From assembly GCF_034424175.1 (NCBI RefSeq), contig NZ_CP139986.1, forward strand, positions 3,658,001 through 3,722,000: a DNA stretch of 64,000 bases, in the 5' to 3' direction. This DNA is from Kluyvera intermedia (lineage in GTDB: Bacteria; Pseudomonadota; Gammaproteobacteria; Enterobacterales; Enterobacteriaceae). Positions within the stretch are counted from its first letter, which is position 1, and each line of letters starts with the position of its first letter. The position numbers were made by a program, and so were the translations under genes. The notes below the pieces were generated by a model that was not told the origin of the DNA, did not search any database, and was given only the letters and a program-made list of their open reading frames with translations. Positions 1-8,850 of this stretch are shown here, one piece after another.

Positions 1-389
1 GCCGGGTTCGCGCCCAGCGCGCTGCCGAAGGCAGCTTTATAGTCCGGCGTGCGTCCCATCCAACCATATGAGAGGCGTGACCATTCTGCGATGGCGTCGC
101 GCTGCTGACGCAGGTCGTCGGCACTTTTCGCCACGCGGAAGAATTTGTGGGTGTAGCCACCGCTGCCGGTATCGGTATTCCAGCACAGCTTGTCCTGCAT
201 TTCCGGTTTGTGCAGCGCGTCGTAAAGCTGGCCGACGGAGGCCGCGGCGTTACGGAATGCCGGGTGGGTTGTCACATCTTTGACACGTTCACCGTAGATA
301 TAGATCTCACGGCCATCCTGCAAGCTTTTCAGATACTCTTCACCGGTTAACGGGCGCTTGGTGTCTGCACGGAAATCTTCAGGTTTCAT
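1..389 (-). CDS. hpaB: HpaB, 4-hydroxyphenylacetate 3-monooxygenase oxygenase subunit (5' part, cut by window edge)
   Basis: This is the N-terminal ~129 residues of the large, FADH2-using subunit that hydroxylates 4-hydroxyphenylacetate to homoprotocatechuate, the first step of the pathway encoded next to it. The product starts MKPEDFRADTKRPLTGEEYL and continues with runs I recognise from E. coli HpaB, such as DGREIYIYGERVKDVTTHP and WNTDTGSGGYTHKFFRVAKS. The ATG complement lies at 387-389, preceded on the minus strand by GGAGAGCC-like purine-rich sequence. The rest of hpaB, and presumably the flavin reductase gene hpaC, lie beyond the left edge. The gene is separated from hpaA by about 320 bp and probably has its own HpaA-activated promoter, as in E. 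coli. Identity is secure; completeness cannot be judged. Confidence 0.95.
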   Translation of the reverse strand, partial: MKPEDFRADTKRPLTGEEYLKSLQDGREIYIYGERVKDVTTHPAFRNAAASVGQLYDALHKPEMQDKLCWNTDTGSGGYTHKFFRVAKSADDLRQQRDAIAEWSRLSYGWMGRTPDYKAAFGSALGANP

Positions 390-713
390 TAGGCTCTCCA
401 GTATTCATCGGATTTGGAATTGTTAATTTTATGTTTTGTTCTTGTTTCGTAATTGAAGCGCTTAACGGAGGATCGGTGAAGAGACTTTTGGGTCAACGGC
501 GGGTACTTTTCGGGCGGGGTTGCGTTATGTGATCTGGGTTGGGTTTGGTGCCGCTCCCGGCGGCGCTTCGCTTGGCTGGGCTACATAAGGTTTGGTGCGT
601 GTTTTCCCCTCTCCCCAAAGGGGCGATGGGGAAAACCAGAACGGCGCCGCGGCTGAAAACCGCACGGTCGGTTCCCTCTCCCCTCTGGGGAGAGGGTTAG
701 GGTGAGGGGGCAT
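390..713. repeat. hpaA-hpaB intergenic region with REP element and CCCTCTCC-type palindromic repeats
   Basis: No gene is seen here. A REP-like palindrome lies at about 553-585 (CCGGCGGCGCTTCGCTTGGC core). A second repeat family lies at 604-710: a CCCCTCTCCCC...GGGG half copy, then a full palindrome at 674-696 (CCCTCTCCCC/GGGGAGAGGG) followed by TTAGGGTGAGGGGG. The same family recurs at 4735-4823 and 10377-10413. The 390-520 part, immediately upstream of hpaB, is AT-rich and should hold the hpaB promoter and activator sites; I could not assign -35/-10 boxes with confidence. Confidence 0.7.
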
Positions 714-1604
714 CTACGACACCGGTACTTTTTGTGCGCGAAACACACTCGGCGAGCATCCAACTAAGCGGTTAAAAAAGCGGGCAAAATAAGCCGGATC
801 CTTAAACCCCAGCTGCCAGGCAATCTCACTCACCGCGCTGTCGGAAAACAGCAGCAGCCGTTTTGCCTCGCGCAGTTGACGGTCGAAAATCAGCCGCTTT
901 GGTGGTCGGTTGGCAAAGCGGCGGCAGATATCGGTCAACCGCGATTCAGTAAGGTGGAGTTCACAGGCGTAGTCCGGTACCGTCCAGTGCCGATGGTAGT
1001 GAGTGTCGATCATCTGGTTAAAGCGCTGAAATAGCTTCAGTTCGCCACGCACCCCGCTCCCCGCATGATCGTCGAGCGAAGCATTACGTAATAGCAGCGT
1101 AAATACCGCCTGCGCCAGCAGCACCAGCGTATGTTCGCGCCCCGCCAACTGAGAAGTTGATTCACGCTGTATTAACCGCCAATAGTGCGCCAGCGCCGCC
1201 AGCTCTTCCGGTTTGTCCGCTAGCGATAAGCACATTCCCGGCAGACCAAACGCCTCTCGGGTGCCGGGATACAGCACTTCCAGCAGGGGCCAGATAAGAT
1301 CTTCTCTTACCGTGAGTACATGCCCGTCACTGTCCGACTCGGTAATAAACGCATGTGGTACCGACGGTGGCGTCAGCACGAACAGCGGGGCCTGAACCGA
1401 ATAGCGATGGTCATCGAGCTGTAGCTCAATCTGTCCAGTATCGAGAAAGTGCATCTGGAAAAACTGATCGTGGCGATGCGCCTGCATATCGCGGCCAAAA
1501 AAATCGGCCATTCTGGCAAACGACTGATAGTGAACGTCTTTACTGCCCAGACTCTCTTCATACTCGGTACTAATATCGATATTGGTAATCGTCTGCTGGC
1601 ACAT
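714..1604 (-). CDS. hpaA: HpaA, AraC-family activator of the hpaBC genes
   Basis: This 296-residue protein has an N-terminal cupin-like effector domain (about 20-110, including HRHDQFFQMHF) and a C-terminal AraC/XylS double helix-turn-helix (about 195-290, with IAWQLGFKDPAYFARFFNR as the second HTH). In E. coli HpaA activates the hydroxylase genes in response to 4-hydroxyphenylacetate; the same role is inferred here because it sits between hpaX and hpaB. The open frame extends upstream to 1703, inside hpaX. The ATG at 1604 was chosen because it is preceded by GAGGAGGCCGCC and begins MCQQTITNIDIS, giving the family's usual length. It lies 11 bp after the hpaX stop, so the two are probably co-transcribed. 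Confidence 0.93.
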   Translation of the reverse strand: MCQQTITNIDISTEYEESLGSKDVHYQSFARMADFFGRDMQAHRHDQFFQMHFLDTGQIELQLDDHRYSVQAPLFVLTPPSVPHAFITESDSDGHVLTVREDLIWPLLEVLYPGTREAFGLPGMCLSLADKPEELAALAHYWRLIQRESTSQLAGREHTLVLLAQAVFTLLLRNASLDDHAGSGVRGELKLFQRFNQMIDTHYHRHWTVPDYACELHLTESRLTDICRRFANRPPKRLIFDRQLREAKRLLLFSDSAVSEIAWQLGFKDPAYFARFFNRLVGCSPSVFRAQKVPVS

Positions 1605-1615
1605 GGCGGCCTCCT

Positions 1616-2992
1616 CTACGGCGTCGCCCGCGGACGGGAGGATTTCATCGGGATCAGCCAGACAATCACCGCCCCCACCACCAGCAACCCGGCGACAAAC
1701 CACAAGCCGCTGTTAAAGCTGCCGGTGACATCTTTAAGCCAGCCGATCATAAATGGGCTTAATGCCGATCCGATGTTGCCGGTCGCATTGATCACCGCAA
1801 TACCTATCGCGCGAGCGCGCAGACTAATCGACTGATCCGGCGTCGTCCAGAAGATCACCATCGCACTAAATGAGCCGGTTGAGGCCATCACGATCCCCAA
1901 CAGTTGGATCAGACTATGATCGGTCGCCGAAGCCAATAACCACCCCGCCGCCGCAAACAGGAACGGCAGCGCCGTATGGTGTTTACGCTCCTGATATTTA
2001 TCTGAATGACGACTCCAGTAAATCATCCCCAGAATGGTACAAATCTGCGGCACGGCGGCCAGCAGGCCGATGGTGATATTGCTGCTACCCTCATTAAAAC
2101 TTTTAAGGATCTGCGGCGTCCAGATGCTAATTGCACTGAGCGTGTTGGTCAGACAAAAATAGGCTAGCGTGTACATCATGACAATCGGAGTGAACACCTC
2201 ACGCCACAGGCTACGCTGTTGCATCGCATGGTGGCTGATAGCGCCTTCCGGCTGAACCAGCGTCAGGCGGTCGTTATCCATCATCTCCTGTAAGCACTTT
2301 TTATCCTCGGCGGTCAGCCATTTGGCCTTCGCCGGGGAGTCGTCCAGCCAGTACCAGACCATCACCCCCAGCAGCACCGCCGGGAAGCCTTCCAGCAGGA
2401 ACAACCATTGCCAACCGTGCAAATTGAGTATGCCGTCCATTGATAAGATGTAGCCGGAAACTATCGAGCCCAGCGCGGTGGTCACCGGCATGGCAATCAT
2501 AAACAGCGCATTGGCGCGGGCGCGGAAGAATGCGGGAAACCAGTAGGTCAAATAGACCAGAATACCGGGCAGGAAACCGGCCTCGGTAATGCCTACCAGC
2601 ATGCGCAGCACGTACAGACTTTTGGGGCCGACGGCAAACATGGTGGCGGTAGAGGCAATCCCCCATAGCACCATGATGGTGGCAATCCAGCGCCGCGCGC
2701 CGACAATACTGAGCATCACGTTGCTGGGAATACCGAAGATGACATAGGTGGCGTAAAACAGCGTGGTGGCGAGACCGAACATGGTCGCGTTGAGGCCGAG
2801 ATCGGCCCCCATCGTCAACCCGGCAAAACCGATATTGATACGGTCTAAAAATGAGAAGATAAACAGCACAAACAAGAACAGCACCAGACGGCGAAACAGC
2901 TTGTTGATAACCGACTGCTGACCCGCCGTCAGCTGCTTATGCTGCTCGGCGGGGTTGTGCTGCTTAGGGATAGCAGATGATGTGTCGCTCAT
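1616..2992 (-). CDS. hpaX: HpaX, 4-hydroxyphenylacetate permease (MFS)
   Basis: This 458-residue inner-membrane protein of the major facilitator superfamily (anion:cation symporter branch) imports 4-hydroxyphenylacetate. Visible features are an N-terminal cytosolic stretch of about 30 residues, then FRRLVLFLFVLFIFSFLDRI as TM1, the family loop DRINIGFA, and about 12 hydrophobic segments ending in the LWFVAGLLVVGAVIVWLIPM helix. An AGAGGAAAGGATA ribosome site precedes the ATG at 2992. It lies between hpaI and hpaA in the same order as the E. coli/Salmonella cluster. A BIME-type repeat separates it from hpaI. The substrate is inferred from family and position. Confidence 0.92.
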   Translation of the reverse strand: MSDTSSAIPKQHNPAEQHKQLTAGQQSVINKLFRRLVLFLFVLFIFSFLDRINIGFAGLTMGADLGLNATMFGLATTLFYATYVIFGIPSNVMLSIVGARRWIATIMVLWGIASTATMFAVGPKSLYVLRMLVGITEAGFLPGILVYLTYWFPAFFRARANALFMIAMPVTTALGSIVSGYILSMDGILNLHGWQWLFLLEGFPAVLLGVMVWYWLDDSPAKAKWLTAEDKKCLQEMMDNDRLTLVQPEGAISHHAMQQRSLWREVFTPIVMMYTLAYFCLTNTLSAISIWTPQILKSFNEGSSNITIGLLAAVPQICTILGMIYWSRHSDKYQERKHHTALPFLFAAAGWLLASATDHSLIQLLGIVMASTGSFSAMVIFWTTPDQSISLRARAIGIAVINATGNIGSALSPFMIGWLKDVTGSFNSGLWFVAGLLVVGAVIVWLIPMKSSRPRATP

Positions 2993-3036
2993 TATCCTTT
3001 CCTCTGATGGGAAGTTTTGTAGGGTGAGGCAGGTTT

Positions 3037-3097
3037 TGCCCGCGGCGCTTCGCTTACCGGGCCTACAGTAGGCCGGATAAGCGCAGCGCCATCCGGC
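3037..3097. repeat. BIME: two inverted REP elements between hpaI and hpaX
   Basis: Two REP sequences face each other: GCCCGCGGCGCTTCGCTTAC at 3038-3057 with its partner GGGCC, and GGCCGGATAAGCGCAGCGCC with ATCCGGC at 3070-3097. Such intergenic elements can fold at the 3' end of hpaI and modulate stability of the polycistronic message. Confidence 0.85.
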
Positions 3098-3102
3098 AGG
3101 AG

Positions 3103-3897
3103 TTAATAGACGCCGGAAGAACCCAGCGACGTTTTTTGCGCACCAAAGCGTGCCGCCAGCGCTTCCGCTCCCCGCGCCAGTAGCGTGGTATCCACGCCCA
3201 CCGCGACAAACAGCGCGCCCAGTTCCAGATAGCGTTTCGCCAACGCTTCATTCGCCATCAGGATCCCCGGCGCTTTACCCGCCGCACGTATCTGGACGAT
3301 GGCGCGTTCGATCGCCGCCTGCACTTCCGGGTGCTGCGGGTTACCGGCAAAGCCCATATCGGCGCTAAGATCCGCCGGGCCGATAAATACGCCGTCTACG
3401 CCATCCACATCCAGGATCTGCGCCAGATTGCTCATCGCTTCCCGGGTTTCAATCTGTACCAGCACGCACATTGCGTCATTGGCCTGATGGAGATAGTCCG
3501 GAATACGATTCCAGCGCGATGCTCGCGCGAGCGCACTGCCCACGCCACGGATACCTTGCGGCGGATAACGCGTTGCAGCCACTGCCGCACGCGCCTCATC
3601 GGCATTCTGTACCATCGGCACCAGCAGGGTTTGCGTGCCCACATCCAGCAACTGTTTAATCTGCACCGCATCATTCCACGACGGGCGCACCACCGGCTGG
3701 CTCAGGTATGGCGCAATCGCCTGGAGCTGAGTCAGCACGGTCTGAACGTTGTTCGGTGCATGTTCGCCATCAATCAACAGCCAATCGAAGCCTGCACCGG
3801 CTAACAGCTCGGCGCTGTAGCTGCTGGACAGCCCTAACCACAGGCCAATCTGTGGACGCCCGCCCTTGAGCGCATCTTTAAAACTGTTCTTAATCAT
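3103..3897 (-). CDS. hpaI: HpaI, 4-hydroxy-2-oxoheptanedioate aldolase
   Basis: This class II, metal-dependent pyruvate aldolase of the HpcH/HpaI family (264 residues) cleaves 4-hydroxy-2-oxoheptanedioate to pyruvate and succinic semialdehyde, the last step of the pathway. Family features in view: GLWLGLSSSYSAELLAGAGF near the N-terminus, LLIDGEHAPN (about 40-50), QIETREAMSN with the metal-binding Glu (about 150), and DGVFIGPADLSADMG with the second acidic ligand (about 170-182). The ATG at 3897 follows ATAAAGGATAACTG. The gene starts 10 bp after the hpaH stop and is co-transcribed with it. Confidence 0.94.
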   Translation of the reverse strand: MIKNSFKDALKGGRPQIGLWLGLSSSYSAELLAGAGFDWLLIDGEHAPNNVQTVLTQLQAIAPYLSQPVVRPSWNDAVQIKQLLDVGTQTLLVPMVQNADEARAAVAATRYPPQGIRGVGSALARASRWNRIPDYLHQANDAMCVLVQIETREAMSNLAQILDVDGVDGVFIGPADLSADMGFAGNPQHPEVQAAIERAIVQIRAAGKAPGILMANEALAKRYLELGALFVAVGVDTTLLARGAEALAARFGAQKTSLGSSGVY

Positions 3898-3907
3898 CAG
3901 TTATCCT

Positions 3908-4711
3908 TTATACAAATCGGCAACTGATGGAGCCCATGTTGCCGTAGTCGACGTGGAAGGTGTCGCCTTTGCGCGCCGGAACCGGGCGGGTAAACGAGCC
4001 GCCGAGAATAATCTGCCCGGCTTCCAGTTGAACGTCGTACGGTGCAAGCTTATTCGCCAGCCATGCCACGCCGTTCGCCGGATGGTTTAGTACGCCTGCC
4101 GCCACACCGGTTTCTTCAATCACACCGTTGCGGTAGAGCAGCGCGGAGATCCAACGTAAATCCAGTTCGTCGGGCTTGATGGGCCGCCCGCCGAGGATCA
4201 CCCCCGCATTCGCCGCATTATCGGAGATGGTGTCGAACACCTTGCGTGGTCGCTGGGTTTCCGGGTCGATGTTGTGGCTGCGGGCATCAATCAGCTCTAG
4301 CGCCGGGATCACGTAGTCGGTGGCGTTATACACGTCGAACAGCGTGCAGTTTGGCCCGCGCAGCGGTTTTGCCAGTACAAATGCCAGTTCGACTTCAATG
4401 CGCGGAACGATAAAGCGATCGGTAGGAATATCGCCGCCATCGTGGAAAAACATGTCGTCGAGCAGCGCGCCATAGTCCGGCTCGCTAATCTGCGAGCTGG
4501 CCTGCATCGCTTTTGAGGTCAGGCCAATTTTGTGGCCTTTGAGCGTACGACCTTCAGCAATCTTCATCTCAACCCATTCGCGCTGTACGGCGTAGGCGTC
4601 TTCGATGGTGATGTCCGGGTAGTCCAGCGAGACGGCACGGATCTGCTCACGCTGTTTTTCAGCCTGATTCAGCCGCTGGGCAATCAAGGTACGGGTCTGT
4701 TTATCGAGCAT
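3908..4711 (-). CDS. hpaH: HpaH, 2-oxohept-4-ene-1,7-dioate hydratase
   Basis: This 267-residue enzyme of the fumarylacetoacetate hydrolase-like/MhpD fold adds water to 2-oxohept-4-ene-1,7-dioate, giving the substrate of HpaI. Seen in the sequence: GHKIGLTSKAMQ (about 59-70), the acidic metal ligands in PRIEVELAFVLAKPL (about 103-117), and the C-terminal GSFTRPVPARKGDTFHVDYG. The ATG at 4711 follows CCACAGGAATCACT. A repeat-bearing gap of 155 bp separates it from hpaF upstream; hpaI follows directly. Confidence 0.94.
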   Translation of the reverse strand: MLDKQTRTLIAQRLNQAEKQREQIRAVSLDYPDITIEDAYAVQREWVEMKIAEGRTLKGHKIGLTSKAMQASSQISEPDYGALLDDMFFHDGGDIPTDRFIVPRIEVELAFVLAKPLRGPNCTLFDVYNATDYVIPALELIDARSHNIDPETQRPRKVFDTISDNAANAGVILGGRPIKPDELDLRWISALLYRNGVIEETGVAAGVLNHPANGVAWLANKLAPYDVQLEAGQIILGGSFTRPVPARKGDTFHVDYGNMGSISCRFV

Positions 4712-4734
4712 AGTGATTCCTGTGGCATTGTTTT

Positions 4735-4823
4735 CCCCCTCACCCTGTGGGAGAGGGCCGGAATGAGGGCATCAGGCCGCAGTGGATCCCCCTCACCCTA
4801 ACCCTCTCCCCATGGGGAGAGGG
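4735..4823. repeat. CCCTCACCCTAACCCTCTCCCC-type palindromic repeat pair between hpaF and hpaH
   Basis: Two copies of the element seen at 604-710 occur here: a degenerate one at 4735-4768 and a clean one at 4788-4823 (CCCTCTCCCC ATG GGGAGAGGG palindrome preceded by CCCTCACCCTAA). It interrupts an otherwise tightly packed operon. Confidence 0.8.
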
Positions 4824-4866
4824 AACTGAACGAGCGCGTATTATTTAAGGCACGGTTCTGTGGCCG

Positions 4867-5247
4867 TTATTTAAATAACGCGTGCACATTGTTCTGTTTG
4901 TAATTCAGCGTCGGGTGCAGCTCGGCAAGCTCAAACGACAGCGCCAGATAGCGGCTATCCATCAGCGCAGCAAAGTGTTTTTTGATAAGCTCAAAGAGCA
5001 TTTCCCCCACCTCCTGACGGCTCTCCAGACTGCGCCCGCTGCCGATTTTCAACGTCATATGCACGAAGGCGTAATCATGCTGACCGTCGGCCATTTGCCA
5101 GGTATCCAGCCAATGTGCGCGGCTACGGATGCCGCCCAGCGGGAAAATTTCCGTGGCAGCCAGCGCGGCGTTGACCTTGCTAAACAGGCCCGGTAAATCG
5201 GCCAGCTCACGGATATTGTCGGTACATTCAGCAATAAAGTGCGGCAT
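4867..5247 (-). CDS. hpaF: HpaF, 5-carboxymethyl-2-hydroxymuconate delta-isomerase
   Basis: This 126-residue member of the CHMI branch of the tautomerase superfamily isomerises 5-carboxymethyl-2-hydroxymuconate ahead of HpaG decarboxylation. The mature chain would begin with the catalytic Pro2 (MPHFIAECTDNI), and the C-terminal HPTLNYKQNNVHALF matches the E. coli protein as I recall it. A GGAGCATAAGCC ribosome site precedes the ATG. Only 3 bp separate it from the hpaD stop. Confidence 0.94.
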   Translation of the reverse strand: MPHFIAECTDNIRELADLPGLFSKVNAALAATEIFPLGGIRSRAHWLDTWQMADGQHDYAFVHMTLKIGSGRSLESRQEVGEMLFELIKKHFAALMDSRYLALSFELAELHPTLNYKQNNVHALFK

Positions 5248-5250
5248 GGC

Positions 5251-6108
5251 TTATGCTCCGGCTGGCAGCGGGAAGACGGCATTCACCTGCCCGGTACCCG
5301 AGCTGGCAAACAGGTCGGTGACAAACTCAACCTTACCGGCGTATTTGTCCCAGCCCAGCATCCCCAAAAGCATCACGGTGTCGTGCATATTGCCTTCGCC
5401 GTAGCAGTAGTCGGCGTACTCCGGCAGCATGGTGCAGAACTCTTTGAACTTACCTTCACGCCACAGTTTCACCACCCGTTCATCCATCTGGTGGTCGAAC
5501 TCGCGGGTATAGCTGTTCATCCCTTCTTCCGCCCGCTGATCGTCGATAAAGCGGTGAGATAGCGAGCCGCTGGCGAACACCGCGACGGTACCGTCGTACT
5601 GCGCAATGGCTTTTAAAATAGCCTCGCCTAACCGGCGACTATCGGCAAAATCATGCACGGTGCAAAAAGCGGAAATAGACACCACTTTGAAATGCTTATC
5701 GCTGTTCATATAGCGCATCGGTACCAGCGTGCCGTACTCCAGCTTCAGGCTGGGAATGTTGTGCGCTTTGGCGCGCACGCCCAGCTTGACCGCTTCATCG
5801 GCAATTAAATGCCCCAGCTCCGGGTTACCGTCATAGTCATAGGTCATGTCGCGGATAAAATGCGGCAACTCATTACTGGTATAAATGCCCTTGAAGCTGT
5901 CCGCGCAGTTGATGTGATAGGCGCTGTTCACCAGCCAGTGGGTGTCGAAGACGATAATGGTGTCGACGCCCATTTCACGGCAGCGTTTACCAATTTCGAT
6001 ATGTCCATCAATCGCCGCCTGTCGACAACCGAAGTTTTTCCCAGGAATTTCTGAGAGATACATTGACGGTACATGCGTGATTTTTGCTGCTAACGCTAAC
6101 TTACCCAT
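5251..6108 (-). CDS. hpaD: HpaD, 3,4-dihydroxyphenylacetate 2,3-dioxygenase
   Basis: This 285-residue extradiol ring-cleavage dioxygenase of the class III (LigB-type) family opens homoprotocatechuate. It begins MGKLALAAKITHVPSMYLSE, with the His-rich stretch typical of LigB active sites (AAKITHVPS, FDTHWLVNS). Near the C-terminus NMHDTVMLLGMLGWDKY is also family-typical. The ATG at 6108 follows GGGGAGTCTGAT, and the hpaE stop lies just upstream at 6110. The metal (Fe2+) is known for the family, not visible here. Confidence 0.94.
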   Translation of the reverse strand: MGKLALAAKITHVPSMYLSEIPGKNFGCRQAAIDGHIEIGKRCREMGVDTIIVFDTHWLVNSAYHINCADSFKGIYTSNELPHFIRDMTYDYDGNPELGHLIADEAVKLGVRAKAHNIPSLKLEYGTLVPMRYMNSDKHFKVVSISAFCTVHDFADSRRLGEAILKAIAQYDGTVAVFASGSLSHRFIDDQRAEEGMNSYTREFDHQMDERVVKLWREGKFKEFCTMLPEYADYCYGEGNMHDTVMLLGMLGWDKYAGKVEFVTDLFASSGTGQVNAVFPLPAGA

Positions 6109-6109
6109 A

Positions 6110-7576
6110 TCAGACTCCCCATTTCGGGATCGGATGGTCGCCCATCGAAATACAGACGTTCTTCATTTCAGCGAACACTTCAAAGCTGTATTCACCGCCT
6201 TCACGCCCGGTGCCAGAGGCCTTCACGCCGCCGAACGGTTGACGCAGATCGCGCACGTTCTGGGTGTTGACGAACACCATCCCGGCCTCAATTCCACGCG
6301 CCAGGCGCAGCACTTTGCTGATGTCCTGCGTCCAGATATAGGAGGCCAGGCCGTACTCAATATCGTTGGCCAGGCGCAGCCCTTCCGCTTCGTCTTTGAA
6401 CGGAATCAAACAGGCTACTGGACCAAAAATTTCTTCCTGGGCGACACGCATACGGTTGTCGACATCTGCCAGCACCGTGGGGCGCAGGAAGTTGCCGTTG
6501 CGCAGATGGGCAGGTAAATCGGTCGGCTTCTCCGGGCCGCCCGCCAGCAGGGTTGCGCCCTCTTCAATGCCGAGGCGAATATAGCCGGAGACTTTTTCCC
6601 AATGTGACTGGCTAATCAACGCGCCCACCTGGGTGTTCGGGTCGGTAGGATCGCCCACACGCAGGCGATTGGCGCGTTCGGCAAAGCGTTTCACGAACTC
6701 GGGATAAATACTCTGCTGGATAAAGATGCGTGACCCCGCGGTGCAGCGTTCGCCGTTAATCGAGAAGATGGTGAACAGCGCGGCATCCAGCGCACGTTCA
6801 ATATCGGCATCGTCAAAAATGAGCACCGGTGATTTACCGCCCAGCTCCATCGAATATTTTTTCAGCCCGGCGTTTTTCATGATATTGCGCCCGGTGGTGG
6901 TGCCGCCGGTAAAGGAGACGGCACGCACGTCATGATGACGCACCAGCGCGTCCCCCGCGCTGGCCCCATAACCCTGCACCACGTTCAGCACGCCCGCCGG
7001 AATACCGGCTTCCAGCGCCAGCTCGCCCAGACGATCGGCGGTCAGCGGCGACAGTTCAGACATTTTCAACACCGCGGTGTTGCCCAGCGCCAGACACGGC
7101 GCGACCTTCCAGGTGGCGGTCATAAACGGCACGTTCCACGGCGACACCAGCGCGCACACGCCAACCGGCTGTACGAGGGTGTAGTTGAGCATTTTGTCGT
7201 CAACCGGATAGGTTTTACCGTTCATCTGCTGACACACTTCGGCGAAAAATTCGAAGTTGTGGGAAGCTCGCGGGATCAACACGTTTTTGGTCTGGTGGAT
7301 AGGTAGACCGGTATCGGCAGTTTCCATTGCCGCGATGTCCGGCACGTTCTGGTCAATCAAATCCCCCAGTCGGCGCATCAGGCGCGCGCGCTCTTTCATC
7401 GGCAGATTGGCCCACTTCGGGAAGGCCTCTTTTGCAGCGGCGACAGCCTGATTCACTTCCGCTTCCCTGCCGGATGCCACTTCTGCCAGCACCTCACCGG
7501 TTGCCGGGTTGGTGGTATGGAAATATTCATTACCCGCAACGTTTTTACCGTTGATCCAATGGTTAATCTTTTTCAT
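6110..7576 (-). CDS. hpaE: HpaE, 5-carboxymethyl-2-hydroxymuconate semialdehyde dehydrogenase
   Basis: This NAD-dependent aldehyde dehydrogenase (488 residues) oxidises the ring-cleavage product to 5-carboxymethyl-2-hydroxymuconate. Catalytic features seen: SPWNVP with Asn148, the cofactor loop FTGGTTTGR (222-230), the general base Glu244 in MELGGKSP, and the nucleophile Cys278 in NGERCTAGS. The ATG at 7576 overlaps the end of hpaG by 4 bp, a translational coupling arrangement, and is preceded by GCGAGGAGAGCGC. Function is assigned from the conserved gene order as well as the family. Confidence 0.94.
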   Translation of the reverse strand: MKKINHWINGKNVAGNEYFHTTNPATGEVLAEVASGREAEVNQAVAAAKEAFPKWANLPMKERARLMRRLGDLIDQNVPDIAAMETADTGLPIHQTKNVLIPRASHNFEFFAEVCQQMNGKTYPVDDKMLNYTLVQPVGVCALVSPWNVPFMTATWKVAPCLALGNTAVLKMSELSPLTADRLGELALEAGIPAGVLNVVQGYGASAGDALVRHHDVRAVSFTGGTTTGRNIMKNAGLKKYSMELGGKSPVLIFDDADIERALDAALFTIFSINGERCTAGSRIFIQQSIYPEFVKRFAERANRLRVGDPTDPNTQVGALISQSHWEKVSGYIRLGIEEGATLLAGGPEKPTDLPAHLRNGNFLRPTVLADVDNRMRVAQEEIFGPVACLIPFKDEAEGLRLANDIEYGLASYIWTQDISKVLRLARGIEAGMVFVNTQNVRDLRQPFGGVKASGTGREGGEYSFEVFAEMKNVCISMGDHPIPKWGV

Positions 7577-8850
7577 TTTGCGCTCTCCTCGCTAATAATC
7601 CGGTTCACCAGGCGACCCACGCCTTCCACTTCCACCACCACTTCATCGCCCGGTACCACGTCGGAGAGCCCTTTTGGCGTACCGGTGGCAATCATATCGC
7701 CCGGTTGCAGCGTCATAAATTCGCTGAGATAGGCAATCAAAAAGGGAATGCTGAAGATCAAATCGGCGGTCGTCCCCTGCTGGCGTAGCTCACCGTTGAC
7801 GTAGGTGCGCAAGGCAAGGTTGTGCGGGTCCGGGATAGACTCTTTTGGCACAATGTTGGGGGAGATTGGGGTGAGCCCATCGCGACTTTTTACCCGCAGA
7901 TTGGGGCGGTAATAGTTTTCCAGGTAATCCCGAATGGCGTAGTCGTTACAGACCGTATAACCCGCAACAAAGTCCATAGCATTGGCTTCGCTAACGTGGC
8001 GTGCAGTTTTGCCGACAACCACCACCAGTTCCGCCTCATAGTGCATGTATTCCACGTTATTCGGGCGCACGGAAGTTTGTCCGTCGCCAGTTACCGTATT
8101 GGGTGCCTTAATAAATACCAACGGTTCTTCCGGTGGCTTAAATTCCAGTTCGCTGGCGTGATCGGCGTAATTCAGGCCGAGCGCAAAAAGCGTGCCGTGG
8201 GAAGGTGAATGGGTAACGGTAGCAACGTCATTCTCTGCCACCACCGGGTTTTCCAGAGGTGGAAAGCCGTCAGCCAGAATGCGGACGCGATCGCCTGCAT
8301 GCAGCGTGACGCGGGAGTGCGGCGTGCCGATAAGAATGGAATCACCCGGTTGCAGGGTAGCGAATTCACTTAACGCGCAGAGTAATTCAGCGGCGCTGCG
8401 TTGCAGGTCTGAGGTGTTCCAGTGGTCGGCCTGTCGACCGTTGATTTCGGTAATGATGGTGAGATTGTCAACGTTATCTACGCTCACCACCTCCCCCAGC
8501 GGGCAGAAACCGTCACGGCATTTGGCTTTGATCGCCGGGCGATAAAAACTGTCTTCCGGGAGGCTAACTTCATTGGCCAGTGCATATCCGGCGATATAGC
8601 TAGCCGCCTCTTCAATACGTACCTTACTCGCCGTTTTCCCGACCACCAGCGCTACCGTGGCGCCGCTTTGTACCGTTTCACCCTGCGGATAGGGAATCGG
8701 TTCACCGCTGCGGCGCACGGTATTGTGAGGTTTGATAAACCAGACTGCCGTTTTGGGCGGTGTATTGTAGGGGGCTTGCTCAAACGCCTCACGCCAGGCA
8801 TCAAGCTGGCTGCGATGGTTGAGCGCCACGGCGAAAACAGTACTTTTCAT
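7573..8850 (-). CDS. hpaG: HpaG, bifunctional isomerase/decarboxylase of the homoprotocatechuate pathway
   Basis: This protein of 425 residues is made of two tandem fumarylacetoacetate-hydrolase-like domains. The first (about 1-200) decarboxylates and the second (about 205-425) isomerises 5-oxo-pent-3-ene-1,2,5-tricarboxylate. The second half carries the metal motif YEAELVVVVGKTAR and the C-terminal SGDMIATGTPKG-type loop (here QPGDMIATGTPKG). It is the first gene of the catabolic operon. GGAGCTGTTC precedes the ATG, and a perfect palindrome lies 26 bp upstream, consistent with repression by HpaR. Confidence 0.94.
   Translation of the reverse strand: MKSTVFAVALNHRSQLDAWREAFEQAPYNTPPKTAVWFIKPHNTVRRSGEPIPYPQGETVQSGATVALVVGKTASKVRIEEAASYIAGYALANEVSLPEDSFYRPAIKAKCRDGFCPLGEVVSVDNVDNLTIITEINGRQADHWNTSDLQRSAAELLCALSEFATLQPGDSILIGTPHSRVTLHAGDRVRILADGFPPLENPVVAENDVATVTHSPSHGTLFALGLNYADHASELEFKPPEEPLVFIKAPNTVTGDGQTSVRPNNVEYMHYEAELVVVVGKTARHVSEANAMDFVAGYTVCNDYAIRDYLENYYRPNLRVKSRDGLTPISPNIVPKESIPDPHNLALRTYVNGELRQQGTTADLIFSIPFLIAYLSEFMTLQPGDMIATGTPKGLSDVVPGDEVVVEVEGVGRLVNRIISEESAK

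Noticed and set aside
1605..1703. Longer HpaA start at 1703
   Set aside because: The extra 33 residues overlap hpaX, resemble no HpaA N-terminus and lack a ribosome site; the ATG at 1604 has GAGGAGG.
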